From Lachnospiraceae bacterium (GTDB taxonomy: Bacteria; Bacillota; Clostridia; Lachnospirales; Lachnospiraceae): a DNA stretch of 62,626 nt. Numbering within the stretch: the first letter of the stretch is position 1; the number at the start of each line of letters is the position of its first letter. Below the pieces are notes generated by a model. That model saw only the letters and a program-made list of their open reading frames with translations, ran no database searches and was not told where the DNA came from. Shown here one piece after another: positions 27,301 to 35,291 of this stretch. Where the stretch lies: contig JALCRM010000012.1 of NCBI GenBank assembly GCA_022652545.1, forward strand, positions 1 to 62,626, written 5' to 3'. The translations under genes were made by a program, and so were the position numbers.

Positions 27301-27617
27301 AGCTGCAGAAGAACTTCACCTCACGCATCGATATCCAGGCGCTGAGCGACGACGAGCTTGTAAAAGTGGCACAGCACTATGCAGAGCGGCAGGACTGCTT
27401 CATCGACCCGATGGGCGTGCTGGCACTCCATACAAGGATCTCGGCACTGCAGACGATCGACCATCATGTGACGGTCGAGGAAGCCAGAGGCATTGTGGAC
27501 GAGGCAATTTCATGGGCGGAGAAGAAGACACCCGGACATATGATGGACGGGCTCTTCCGCAAACGGTATGACGAAGACGACCGTCTGATCATCCGCGAGC
27601 AGGACTTTTCACACTGA
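24333..27617 (+). CDS. Large TPR protein with Pro/Glu-rich linker and AAA-like C-terminal domain
   Basis: The 1094-aa protein has three parts. Residues 1-200 are helical and TPR-like (LLAYNREPENPQIIYAMCDIELQ and similar). Residues about 200-850 are low complexity, with a block of AP/KP repeats and then about fourteen PQPEEE-type repeats. Residues about 860-1094 look like a AAA+ core and lid: VLITGDEGSGCQDLAKALL, GGLIIEHCSLL, VILTDNR, FTSRIDIQALSDDELVKVA. The P-loop position reads GDEGSGCQD and lacks the usual GK[TS], so ATP hydrolysis is doubtful. The TTG start at 24333 follows GGAGG. There is no signal peptide, so a cytoplasmic scaffold or adaptor is plausible, but the function is not known. 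Confidence 0.75.
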   Translation: MDKYEYKVCLDDIKTLIAGKQFQQALQIADTIDWTHVKSVKTLCMISDLYKVNGRTLESRDTLLLAYNREPENPQIIYAMCDIELQLDEYVRAMQFYTEYMKIAPRDPNRLILQYKLYEAQNVSLEERIAVLEEYKKKVYREKWVYELATLCSRVGLYSRCDELCDQLAAGPVTRWTKQALELKKIHSPLTQEQQAVYAGLTANAAGTPAAPEAAPVRRDNAGTVSPAREAIGIGRMVDESAQLTGLAEQGQVGDDIHVKPMDDNMVNTVNLQSAVAEGLKDIISREPDADTQEAEREAKAEEVRKEFQNGFDIPQKPEITDEPAVSREYDAARSEARDIREERRTAAAPAPAGSAAQAPAPQAPRHAVSASHIYDGRIAQETDGQYSMVMPEQSAAVKRATEEIFGTIPKAVDDAWNQTLEERTKQQLEETRRAMIENTGPIFARFAQTAKHGALEEVEREYEEEQRTARYSQVKPGGSPLSDGMTNNERRQVEIARTAGVSLSPDGTGIPDSLIRDRSSATRTWDRSDVEEELQGNEPAEEYPEEESQPEEEMRPEEEPQPEEELSEEELAGAAPAQEETSETEEWSEEELPAAKQPAVQSAPRKKEDREEDILAPGAVKPAVAKAVGGTVRDGRDVFTDTTVPARKQEELSETQQIAQLVLETSQEEEQPAPAPVKSAPAAEQPASAATKPAPAPAKPAPAAEKPAPAAAKPAPAPVRPAPAPVKPAPAAAKSAPVRPAVEEEPQPEEEPQYEEEPQPAEEPQYEEEPQPEEEPQPEEEPQPEEEPQPEEEPQPEEEPQPEEEPQAEEEPKKDAGKAAEEEQKPFDPEKQADDARRKEEAEKIHAMSQEQRRLFGPFMHERNTRAQLLRTIDNISLASFTGNVLITGDEGSGCQDLAKALLRDIKLTDSNFSGKVAIASSESVNRKGVDSYISRISNGGLIIEHCSLLSNESAEQLHRELEKEDRGLIVILTDNRKNMDHFIRHFAQLQKNFTSRIDIQALSDDELVKVAQHYAERQDCFIDPMGVLALHTRISALQTIDHHVTVEEARGIVDEAISWAEKKTPGHMMDGLFRKRYDEDDRLIIREQDFSH
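26350..26559 (+). repeat. Ala/Pro-rich coding repeat (KPAPA-type)
   Basis: About 70 codons alternate Pro, Ala, Lys and Val in units such as KPAPAPAKPAPAAE. The DNA is a run of related GC-rich 12-18-base units. It would form an extended, rigid linker. Confidence 0.85.
26562..26771 (+). repeat. Pro-Glu-Gln-rich 18-bp coding repeats (PQPEEE)
   Basis: About twelve tandem 18-base units coding PQPEEE or PQYEEE run through this stretch; several adjacent units are identical at DNA level, which suggests recent expansion. A shorter related block is at about 25960-26040. Confidence 0.88.
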
Positions 27618-27650
27618 GCTGGACAGAACTGACAGAGAGGCGGCTTGTAC

Positions 27651-29624
27651 ATGTCAGATACCGAAAAAAGCAAAGCAGGGAACAAGGAACGGAACGAGAT
27701 CGAAATAGCAGCATCCAAACCGGCAGTCAGATCCAGGATCACCATTTCGGACATGGACTGCTATCTGTTCGGGCAGGGGACGCATTACGATATCTACTGC
27801 AAGCTCGGTGCGCATCCGTCCAAGGAGAACGGGACGGACGGCTACTATTTTGCCGTGTGGGCTCCGAATGCCGAGACAGTACATGTCATCGGCGAATTCA
27901 ACGGCTGGAATGAAACGCAGCATGAAATGGCAAAAGTCGGACAGGGTGGGATCTGGGCCCTGTTTATTCCGGGTGTGCAGGCGGGACAGCTGTACAAATA
28001 TCTCATCACGGGGCCGGACGGCGAAAAACTCTACAAGGCGGATCCATACGCGAACGCAGCCGAACTTCGACCGGGAACGGCAAGCAAAACAACGGATCTG
28101 CGCGGTTTTCGCTGGTCGGATTCGAAGTGGATGGAGGAACGTGCCGGCAAGGACCTGAACGCACTTCCGATGGCGATCTACGAGTGCCATATCGGATCCT
28201 GGATGAAACATCCGGACGGGGGCGACGGCTTCTATACTTACAGGGAGTTTGCGGACAGGATCGTCGATTACCTGCAGCAGATGAAGTTCACGCACGTTGA
28301 ACTGATGGGGATTCTGGAACATCCCTTCGACGGCTCCTGGGGATACCAGGTGACCGGCTATTATGCGCCGACCGCCCGTTACGGCAGCCCCAAGGATCTC
28401 ATGTACCTGATAAACAAACTGCACGCCAACGGGATCGGTGTGATCCTCGACTGGGTCCCGGCGCATTTCTGCCCGGACGCGCACGGCCTTGCGCGTTTTG
28501 ACGGACGCTGCATTTATGAAGATCCGGATCCGAGGCGCGGAGAGCATCCCGACTGGGGCACGCGGATCTTCAATCTCGGAAAGCCGGAGGTCAAGAATTT
28601 CCTCATTGCCAATGTGCTCTACTGGATCCGCGATTACCATATCGACGGCATCCGCGTGGATGCCGTGGCTTCGATGCTCTACCTGGATTACGGCAAGAAA
28701 GACGGACAGTGGCTGCCCAATAAATTCGGCGGCAACAAGAACCTTGAGGCGATCGAATTCTTCAAGCATCTGAATTCCGTTCTGCACCGCGCTTACCCGG
28801 GGTTTGCGACCATAGCCGAGGAATCCACGGCGTGGCCCAAGGTCACAGGCAGAGTCGAGGACGACGGCCTGGGCTTCTCGTTCAAATGGAACATGGGATG
28901 GATGCACGATTTCTGCGAATACATGAAGCTGGATCCGGTCATGCGCAGCGGTTCCCACTACTCCATGACGTTTGCAATGAGTTATAACAATGCGGAAAAC
29001 TACATTCTTCCCCTGTCACACGACGAGGTGGTGCACCTCAAGTGTTCCATGGTCGAAAAAATGCCGGGCTACCAGACGGACAAGTATGCCAATCTGCGCG
29101 CAGGCTATGCGTACATGCTCGGACATTCGGGCAAAAAACTGCTCTTTATGGGCCAGGAATTCGGACAGGAGAGAGAGTGGAGCGAAGCGCGCGAGCTGGA
29201 CTGGTTCCTGCTCGAGAATCCGCTGAATTCCGGAATGCAGCATTATTCAGAGAAGCTTCTGGATATTTACAATAAATACGCCTGCCTCTGGGAGATCGAC
29301 AACGACTGGGCCGGTTTTGAATGGCTCAATGCAGACGACAAGGACCGCAGCATCTACAGCTTTTTCCGCAGGTGCAAGAAAGACAGAAGATGTCTGCTGT
29401 TTATCCTGAACATGACGCCGATGAGGCGGGACGACTTCCGGATCGGCGTGCCTAAAAAAGGAAAGTACAAACTGATCCTCAACAGCGCGACGAAGATGTA
29501 CGGCAATACGGAAGACTTTGACCTTCCCGGAACGTTTACGGCAAAGACCGGTGAATGCGATTACCGTCACCAGTATATCGATATCCCGCTTCCTCCGTAC
29601 GCAGCGCTGATCCTAGAATTTTAA
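27651..29624 (+). CDS. glgB: 1,4-alpha-glucan branching enzyme
   Basis: The 657-aa GH13 enzyme introduces alpha-1,6 branches into glycogen. An N-terminal CBM48-like domain (YFAVWAPNAETVHVIGEFNGW) precedes the catalytic barrel. Catalytic candidates are Asp337 in GIRVDAVAS and Glu390 in IAEESTAW, with the third acidic residue in LSHDEVVH. ATG 27651 is preferred to TTG 27645 because of spacing from AGAGAGG. It is slightly longer at the N-terminus than minimal GlgB. No other glycogen genes are in the window. Confidence 0.96.
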   Translation: MSDTEKSKAGNKERNEIEIAASKPAVRSRITISDMDCYLFGQGTHYDIYCKLGAHPSKENGTDGYYFAVWAPNAETVHVIGEFNGWNETQHEMAKVGQGGIWALFIPGVQAGQLYKYLITGPDGEKLYKADPYANAAELRPGTASKTTDLRGFRWSDSKWMEERAGKDLNALPMAIYECHIGSWMKHPDGGDGFYTYREFADRIVDYLQQMKFTHVELMGILEHPFDGSWGYQVTGYYAPTARYGSPKDLMYLINKLHANGIGVILDWVPAHFCPDAHGLARFDGRCIYEDPDPRRGEHPDWGTRIFNLGKPEVKNFLIANVLYWIRDYHIDGIRVDAVASMLYLDYGKKDGQWLPNKFGGNKNLEAIEFFKHLNSVLHRAYPGFATIAEESTAWPKVTGRVEDDGLGFSFKWNMGWMHDFCEYMKLDPVMRSGSHYSMTFAMSYNNAENYILPLSHDEVVHLKCSMVEKMPGYQTDKYANLRAGYAYMLGHSGKKLLFMGQEFGQEREWSEARELDWFLLENPLNSGMQHYSEKLLDIYNKYACLWEIDNDWAGFEWLNADDKDRSIYSFFRRCKKDRRCLLFILNMTPMRRDDFRIGVPKKGKYKLILNSATKMYGNTEDFDLPGTFTAKTGECDYRHQYIDIPLPPYAALILEF

Positions 29625-29641
29625 CAGGCGAAAGGAAAGGC

Positions 29642-30022
29642 ATGACCATTCACGAATCGTCCGAAGACTATCTGGAGAACATCCTGATCCTCAGCGAACG
29701 GCTGGGGCGGGTGCGCTCTATTGACATTGTCAATGAAATGAATTATTCCAAACCCAGCATCAGTGTTGCCATGAAAAAACTGCGTGAAAAGGGCTGCATC
29801 GAGGTCGACAGGGAAGGCTTCATCACTCTGACGGCGGCGGGCCGGGCCATCGCCGAGAAGATCTACGGCCGCCACAGGCTGCTTGAAAAGGTGCTGTTTT
29901 CCCTCGGCGTTGACAAAAAGACGGCTTCGGACGAAGCGTGCCGCATCGAGCACGACATCAGCGACGACACCTGCGACAGGATACGGGATTATTATGCAAA
30001 ACATATGAAAAGCAGGGCGTAA
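29642..30022 (+). CDS. DtxR/MntR-family metal-dependent regulator
   Basis: The 126-aa protein has the DtxR winged HTH (EDYLENILILSERLGRVRSIDIVNEM, then SKPSISVAMKKL) followed by the short dimerisation and metal-binding helices (GRHRLLEKVL, ACRIEHDISDD). The C-x-x-E-H motif supplies metal ligands. It lacks an SH3-like third domain, as in MntR. It lies 17 bases after glgB and 35 bases before feoA, which suggests that it controls iron or manganese uptake including its own operon partners. Confidence 0.9.
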   Translation: MTIHESSEDYLENILILSERLGRVRSIDIVNEMNYSKPSISVAMKKLREKGCIEVDREGFITLTAAGRAIAEKIYGRHRLLEKVLFSLGVDKKTASDEACRIEHDISDDTCDRIRDYYAKHMKSRA

Positions 30023-30057
30023 GAATACGCCTGTGCAGGATCACGGAGGCTTTGGAA

Positions 30058-30321
30058 TTGACTCTTGACCAGTTGAAGACAGGACAGAGCGCTGTTATTA
30101 CGGCAGTCGGGGGAAAGGGCGCGCTGCGTCTTCATCTCCTGGATATGGGACTGATCCCGCGGACCCGCGTTACGCTGCAGAAGACCGCTCCCAGCGGGGA
30201 TCCGCTTGAGATCCTGATCCGCGGATACGAGCTGACGCTTCGGACCTCTGATGCAAAGAACATCACGATTTCGGATCCTGTAGATGTTGCAGCGGAGAAC
30301 GCCGGGGGAGACAATATATGA
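30058..30321 (+). CDS. feoA: Ferrous iron transport protein A
   Basis: The 87-aa SH3-like protein has GQSAVITAVGGKGALRLHLLDMGLIPRTRVTLQKTAPSGDPLEI in order, which is a typical FeoA core. TTG 30058 is the best start because GGAGG lies 8 bases upstream. The stop overlaps feoB by ATGA. FeoA binds or modulates FeoB at the cytoplasmic side of the membrane. Confidence 0.92.
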   Translation: MTLDQLKTGQSAVITAVGGKGALRLHLLDMGLIPRTRVTLQKTAPSGDPLEILIRGYELTLRTSDAKNITISDPVDVAAENAGGDNI

Positions 30322-32324
30322 TTTTTGCTTTGGCAGGTAACCAGAACTGCGGAAAAACGACTCTTTTCAATGTTCTTACAGGTTCCAGGCAGCACGTGGG
30401 CAATTTCCCGGGCGTGACGGTCGACCAGAAGATCGGCGATGTCCGCGGCGAAAAGGACTGTCAGGTAGTGGACCTGCCCGGGATCTATTCGATAAGGCCC
30501 TACACCAGCGAAGAGATCGTAACAAGGGATTTCATTCTCAACAATCACCCGGACGGCATCATCAATATTGTCGATGCGACGAACATCGAGCGCAATCTCT
30601 ACCTGACGCTGCAGCTTCTTGAACTGCACATCCCGATGGTCGTTGCCCTGAACATGATGGACGAGGTGCGCGGCAACGGCGGCAGCGTCAATGTGAAGGA
30701 GATGTCGGCGAGTCTCGGCGTACCCTGTATCCCGATCAGTGCCGTCAAGGATGAGGGCATATCCGAACTGATCGCACAGATGGTGAATGTGGCCGAGAAC
30801 CGCATATATCCCACAGTCATGGACTTCTGTGCACCCGGGCCTGTACACCGCTGCATCCACGCGGTTGCGCATGTGATCGAGGATCACGCCCAGAAAATAA
30901 ACGTTTCCGCGCGTTTCTGCGCGACAAAGATCATCGAGGGCGACAGTTCCTTCACCAGGAAACTGGGACTGGACCAGAACGAACAGGACCTGATCGAGCA
31001 TTCCATCGTCGAAATGGAGCACGATACCGGTTTTGACCGCAATGAGGCGCTTGCCGACATGCGGTACGCGTTCATCGAGAACGTAGTGAGCCAGTCTGTC
31101 GTGAAGGCGCACGAGAGCAAAGAACACAGGCAAAGCATGAGGATCGACCGGGTGCTTACCGGAAAATACACGGCGATCCCATGTTTTCTCGGTATCATGT
31201 TCCTGGTGTTCTACCTGACCTTCAATGTATTCGGCAAACTGCTGTCAGATCTGCTTTCACTGGGGATAGACGCCGTGACGCAGGCAGCGGACAGGGGCCT
31301 GACGGCATACGGGATCAACCCCGTCGTGCACAGCATGATCATTGACGGTGCTTTTGCCGGTGTCGGAGCGGTGCTTTCCTTCCTTCCCATCATTGTCGTA
31401 CTGTTCTTCTTCCTCTCCATACTGGAGGATACAGGCTACATGGCCCGCATTGCTTTCATCATGGACCGCGGCCTTCGTCATATCGGCCTTTCCGGCCGCA
31501 GCTTTGTACCGCTTCTCATAGGTTTCGGCTGTTCCGTACCGGCGATCATGGCGACCAGGACGCTTTCTTCGGAGCGTGACCGCAGGATGTCGATCCTGCT
31601 CGTGCCCTTTATGAGCTGCTCCGCCAAGATCCCGATCTACGCTGTGTTCTGCGCAGCTTTTTTCCCGAAGACCGCTGCGCTGATGATGATCCTGCTGTAC
31701 GGCATCGGTATCGTCACCGGAATTCTCGTGGCGCTGGTCCTCAAAAAGACGGCGTTCAGGGGCAACCCGGTGCCGTTCGTCATGGAACTGCCGAACTACC
31801 GGCTGCCTTCGCCGAGAAACGTGGGACAGCTCCTGTGGGAGAAGGCCCGCGATTTTCTGGAGAGGGCTTTTACAACGATCTTCATAGCCACCATGATCAT
31901 CTGGTTCCTGCAGACCTTTGACACGCGCCTCAATGTCGTGACGGACAGCTCCGCTTCTCTCCTTGCGATGGTCGGGAGACTGATCGCCCCGCTTTTTGCG
32001 CCGCTCGGCTTCGGGGACTGGCGCATCGCGACCTCGCTGATCGCGGGCTTTACCGCTAAGGAAGCGGTTGTCAGCACGCTCAGCGTTCTTCTGAACACCA
32101 ATATGTCAGGCCTTTCCGCAGCGCTTTCCGGACTTTTTACTCCGCTGGCTGCGGTCAGCTTCCTGATCTTTACCCTGCTGTATACACCCTGTATCGCCGC
32201 CATCTCCACGGTGCGCTCCGAGCTGCACTCGCGCAGGGGAGCGGCCGTTGTGGTCATCATGCAGTGTGCAGTGGCCTGGGGCGTGGCCTTCCTGTTCCAT
32301 ACGATTGCCATGCTCTTCGTATAA
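30318..32324 (+). CDS. feoB: Ferrous iron transporter B
   Basis: The 668-aa protein joins an N-terminal G domain (G1 GNQNCGKTTLFN, G3 VDLPGIYS, G4-like NMMDE) to about ten transmembrane helices. These contain the Fe2+-pathway gate motifs GFGCSVPAIMATR and the second half around IAGFTAKEAVVST. It imports Fe2+ under anaerobic conditions. Translation is coupled to feoA by a 4-base overlap. Confidence 0.96.
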   Translation: MIFALAGNQNCGKTTLFNVLTGSRQHVGNFPGVTVDQKIGDVRGEKDCQVVDLPGIYSIRPYTSEEIVTRDFILNNHPDGIINIVDATNIERNLYLTLQLLELHIPMVVALNMMDEVRGNGGSVNVKEMSASLGVPCIPISAVKDEGISELIAQMVNVAENRIYPTVMDFCAPGPVHRCIHAVAHVIEDHAQKINVSARFCATKIIEGDSSFTRKLGLDQNEQDLIEHSIVEMEHDTGFDRNEALADMRYAFIENVVSQSVVKAHESKEHRQSMRIDRVLTGKYTAIPCFLGIMFLVFYLTFNVFGKLLSDLLSLGIDAVTQAADRGLTAYGINPVVHSMIIDGAFAGVGAVLSFLPIIVVLFFFLSILEDTGYMARIAFIMDRGLRHIGLSGRSFVPLLIGFGCSVPAIMATRTLSSERDRRMSILLVPFMSCSAKIPIYAVFCAAFFPKTAALMMILLYGIGIVTGILVALVLKKTAFRGNPVPFVMELPNYRLPSPRNVGQLLWEKARDFLERAFTTIFIATMIIWFLQTFDTRLNVVTDSSASLLAMVGRLIAPLFAPLGFGDWRIATSLIAGFTAKEAVVSTLSVLLNTNMSGLSAALSGLFTPLAAVSFLIFTLLYTPCIAAISTVRSELHSRRGAAVVVIMQCAVAWGVAFLFHTIAMLFV

Positions 32325-32392
32325 GTGTAAAATCGGAACAGTCACCGGACGGCATATGCAAGACCTGCTGTCCTGCACCTTAAGGAGGAACT

Positions 32393-33403
32393 ATGTCGGC
32401 TGATATCATAAACGGCAAAACAATTCTCATTACCGGCGGTACGGGATCGTTCGGAAAATGCTTCACGAAGTATGTCCTGGAGCATTATGAGCCAAAGAAG
32501 ATCATCATCTATTCGCGCGACGAATATAAACAGTTCGTCATGAGCAACGAGGAGATCTTCAGGAAAAATGCGGATAAACTGCGCTTCTTCATCGGCGATG
32601 TCCGCGACCGGGAACGTCTGAAGAGGGCGCTGGAAGGTACGGACTATGTGATCCATGCGGCGGCCCTGAAGCAGGTGCCCGCCTGCGAGTACAACCCCGC
32701 CGAAGCGATCAAGACGAATATCAGCGGTGCCATGAATGTGATCGACGCCTGTCTGGACTGCGGCGTACAGAAGGTCGTGGCGCTGTCCACGGACAAGGCC
32801 GTGAATCCGGTGAATCTGTACGGCGGCACGAAACTCGTATCCGACAAGCTCTTTATCGCGGCCAATGCCTATGCGGGGAACAAGGATATCAGTTTCTGCC
32901 TCGTCCGGTACGGCAACGTGGCCGGCAGCCGCGGCAGTGTCATTCCCTTTTTCCGCAGCCTCATCGACCACGGCGAGACGACGCTTCCGATCACGGATTA
33001 CCGTATGACCCGCTTCTGGATCAGTCTCGAACAGGGCGTCGAGCTTGTGATCCGCGCGCTGGCCGACGGCCACGGCGGGGAGACCTTCATCAGCAAGATC
33101 CCGTCCTTTTATGTGAAGGATCTGGCAGAGGCCATGCTGCCCGGCGCAAAGACGATCGAGACCGGCATCCGTCCGGGCGAGAAGCTCCACGAAGTTATGG
33201 TCACGACAGAGGACGCCCCGAACACGCTGGAATTTGAAAAGAATTTCGTGGTCTATCCGCAGATCGCCTACAACGACAGACAGGTGCGCGATCTGGCCGG
33301 CAAGCCGGTTCCCGACGGCTTTTCCTATTCCTCGGGCACCAATACGGAGTGGCTGAGCGTCGAGGAGATCCGGAAGAGACTGCAGCACGTACAGCCGGAC
33401 TGA
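32393..33403 (+). CDS. pseB: UDP-GlcNAc 4,6-dehydratase (inverting), PseB-like
   Basis: The 336-aa extended SDR has the NAD-binding TGGTGSFGKCF, the catalytic region DKAVNPVNLYGGTKLVSDKL in which the usual YxxxK has become the PseB-type MGATK-like YGGTK, and the start pattern KKIIIYSRDEYKQ typical of PseB. It makes the 4-keto-6-deoxy intermediate of pseudaminic acid synthesis with C5 inversion. A strong AAGGAGG precedes ATG 32393. The pair with the next gene supports PseB over the capsule dehydratase CapD. Confidence 0.88.
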   Translation: MSADIINGKTILITGGTGSFGKCFTKYVLEHYEPKKIIIYSRDEYKQFVMSNEEIFRKNADKLRFFIGDVRDRERLKRALEGTDYVIHAAALKQVPACEYNPAEAIKTNISGAMNVIDACLDCGVQKVVALSTDKAVNPVNLYGGTKLVSDKLFIAANAYAGNKDISFCLVRYGNVAGSRGSVIPFFRSLIDHGETTLPITDYRMTRFWISLEQGVELVIRALADGHGGETFISKIPSFYVKDLAEAMLPGAKTIETGIRPGEKLHEVMVTTEDAPNTLEFEKNFVVYPQIAYNDRQVRDLAGKPVPDGFSYSSGTNTEWLSVEEIRKRLQHVQPD

Positions 33404-33416
33404 AGAGGTAAGCAAG

Positions 33417-34613
33417 ATGGAGATTCCTGCAATTTTAGGCGGTATTCCCGTTCGTGATACGAAACTTTACTATGCGCACCAGTACATAGACCAGGACGAT
33501 ATCGACGCGGTGGAGGCGGTTCTGCGCAGCGATTACCTGACCTGCGGCCCGGCGATCCCCTCCTGTGAGAAGAAACTCTGCGAAGTGACGGGAGCAAAAT
33601 ATGCGGTGCTCTGCGCAAACGGCACGGCAGCCCTGCACATAGCCTGTATGGCAGCCGGCGTAGGCCCAGGCGACGAAGTCATCACGACACCGATGACCTT
33701 TGCCGCGTCGGCCAACTGTGCGCTGTACTGCGGTGCGCGCCCTGTTTTTGCCGATATTGATGAGAACACCTACAACCTGGATCCGGACGAAGCCGAAAAG
33801 AAGATCACGGACAGGACAAAAGCCGTCGTAGCGGTCGACTTTACGGGACAGTCCGTACCGGAAGACAGATTCATCGAACTGTGCCGGAAGCACCATCTCG
33901 TGTATATCGAGGACGGCGCCCATGTCATCGGCACAAAATACAAGGGCCGTCCGAACGGCTCCTTTGCAGACATGACCTGTCTGTCCTTCCACCCCGTGAA
34001 GACGATCTGCGGCGGCGAGGGCGGCGCGGTGCTGACCGACAGTGAGGAGTATTATAAAAAACTGCTGCTGTACCGTGCGCACGGGATCACACGCGACCGT
34101 ACGCAGATGGAACATCCGGACCAGGGCCCGTGGTATTATGAGCAGATCGCGCTGGCCCCGAACTATCGTATGACCGATATGCAGGCGGCTCTGATCGAGA
34201 GTCAGCTGAAAAAGCTGGATATATTCGCCGCACGTCGCAAAGCCATCAAAAAACGTTATGACGAAGCCTTTTCCAGGCTGCCGCAGGTCACCGTGCAGAA
34301 GGAGATCCCGGAATCCGATACGGTCCGGCACCTCTACATCCTGCGCCTCAACCCCGACAGGCTGAACATTGACAGGAAGCGTTTCTTCGAAGCCATGGGC
34401 GAGGAGAACATCGTCTGCAATGTCCACTACATCCCGGTCTACTGGTTCCCTTATTATGAGAAGCTGGGCTATAAGCGGGGACTTTGTCCGAAAGCGGAAA
34501 AGCTTTACGGGGAAGAGATCACGATCCCGTTCTACTACGCGATGAGCGACAAGGACGTGGAGGACGTGATCCGCGCCGTGACGAAGATCGCCACCTGCTA
34601 CGCGAGGAACTGA
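33417..34613 (+). CDS. pseC: UDP-4-keto-6-deoxy sugar aminotransferase, PseC-like
   Basis: The 398-aa DegT/DnrJ/EryC1/StrS aminotransferase contains CANGTAALHIA, TTPMTFAASANC, EDGAHVIG and the PLP lysine in SFHPVKTICGGEGG. It adds the C4 amino group to the PseB product. It starts 13 bases after pseB. The later pseudaminic acid genes (pseH, pseG, pseI, pseF) are not in the window. Confidence 0.9.
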   Translation: MEIPAILGGIPVRDTKLYYAHQYIDQDDIDAVEAVLRSDYLTCGPAIPSCEKKLCEVTGAKYAVLCANGTAALHIACMAAGVGPGDEVITTPMTFAASANCALYCGARPVFADIDENTYNLDPDEAEKKITDRTKAVVAVDFTGQSVPEDRFIELCRKHHLVYIEDGAHVIGTKYKGRPNGSFADMTCLSFHPVKTICGGEGGAVLTDSEEYYKKLLLYRAHGITRDRTQMEHPDQGPWYYEQIALAPNYRMTDMQAALIESQLKKLDIFAARRKAIKKRYDEAFSRLPQVTVQKEIPESDTVRHLYILRLNPDRLNIDRKRFFEAMGEENIVCNVHYIPVYWFPYYEKLGYKRGLCPKAEKLYGEEITIPFYYAMSDKDVEDVIRAVTKIATCYARN

Positions 34614-34645
34614 AGACAGGCAGGAGACGGAGCAGAATACCGGAC

Positions 34646-35263
34646 ATGAAAAAACTGATAGACGTACCTTATATTGATCAGACAAAAGACTGGCCGACGG
34701 GATGCGAAAGCGTTTCGGCGGTCATGCTGCTTAAGTACCTCGGGCTGCCCATTACGGTCGAGAGATTTGTGCGCGATTATCTGCCGCAGGAGCCCATGAA
34801 GAAGATAGACGGCGTACTGTACGGGCCCGATCCGAACGTAAAGTTTGCGGGCAGCCCCAAGGACCCGGATTCGTTCGGCTGCTATCCCCCGGTGATCGTC
34901 GAGGCGCTGAACAAATATTTCGCCGAGTACAGGGGATACCGCGCCGAGGATGCCACCGGCGTATCGGATGTCAATCTGCTCCTGGAAAATGTGTATCAGG
35001 ACATGCCGGTCATATACTGGACCAGTCTGGATCTTGATCCGACATACCCCGGCCCGGTATGGGTCAACACGGCCACCGGGCACGCATTCACTTGGATCTC
35101 CAATGAACACTGCATGCTGCTCGTCGGCTACGACGATGAGGCGGACATGCTGATCTTCAATGATCCCTGGCAAAATCACAGTGTGGTCGCAGCGCCGCGG
35201 GCGCTGGCCGAGAAGCGCCATGCCGAACTCGGGCGCCGCGCCGTCATCGTCAGGATCCGATAA
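34646..35263 (+). CDS. C39-like cysteine peptidase domain protein, no export signal
   Basis: The 205-aa protein begins directly with the peptidase_C39_2-type domain. It shows IDQTKDWPTGCESVSAVMLLKYLG, where the Gln and Cys fit the active site, then EHCMLLVGYD for the histidine and FNDPW for the third residue. Related proteins are usually exported; no signal peptide or membrane helix is visible here. An ATG further upstream gives only sequence out of frame with the coding pattern of pseC. The substrate is unknown. Confidence 0.82.
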   Translation: MKKLIDVPYIDQTKDWPTGCESVSAVMLLKYLGLPITVERFVRDYLPQEPMKKIDGVLYGPDPNVKFAGSPKDPDSFGCYPPVIVEALNKYFAEYRGYRAEDATGVSDVNLLLENVYQDMPVIYWTSLDLDPTYPGPVWVNTATGHAFTWISNEHCMLLVGYDDEADMLIFNDPWQNHSVVAAPRALAEKRHAELGRRAVIVRIR

Positions 35264-35291
35264 GAAATGATGAACCGCAGGAGGAAAGAAG

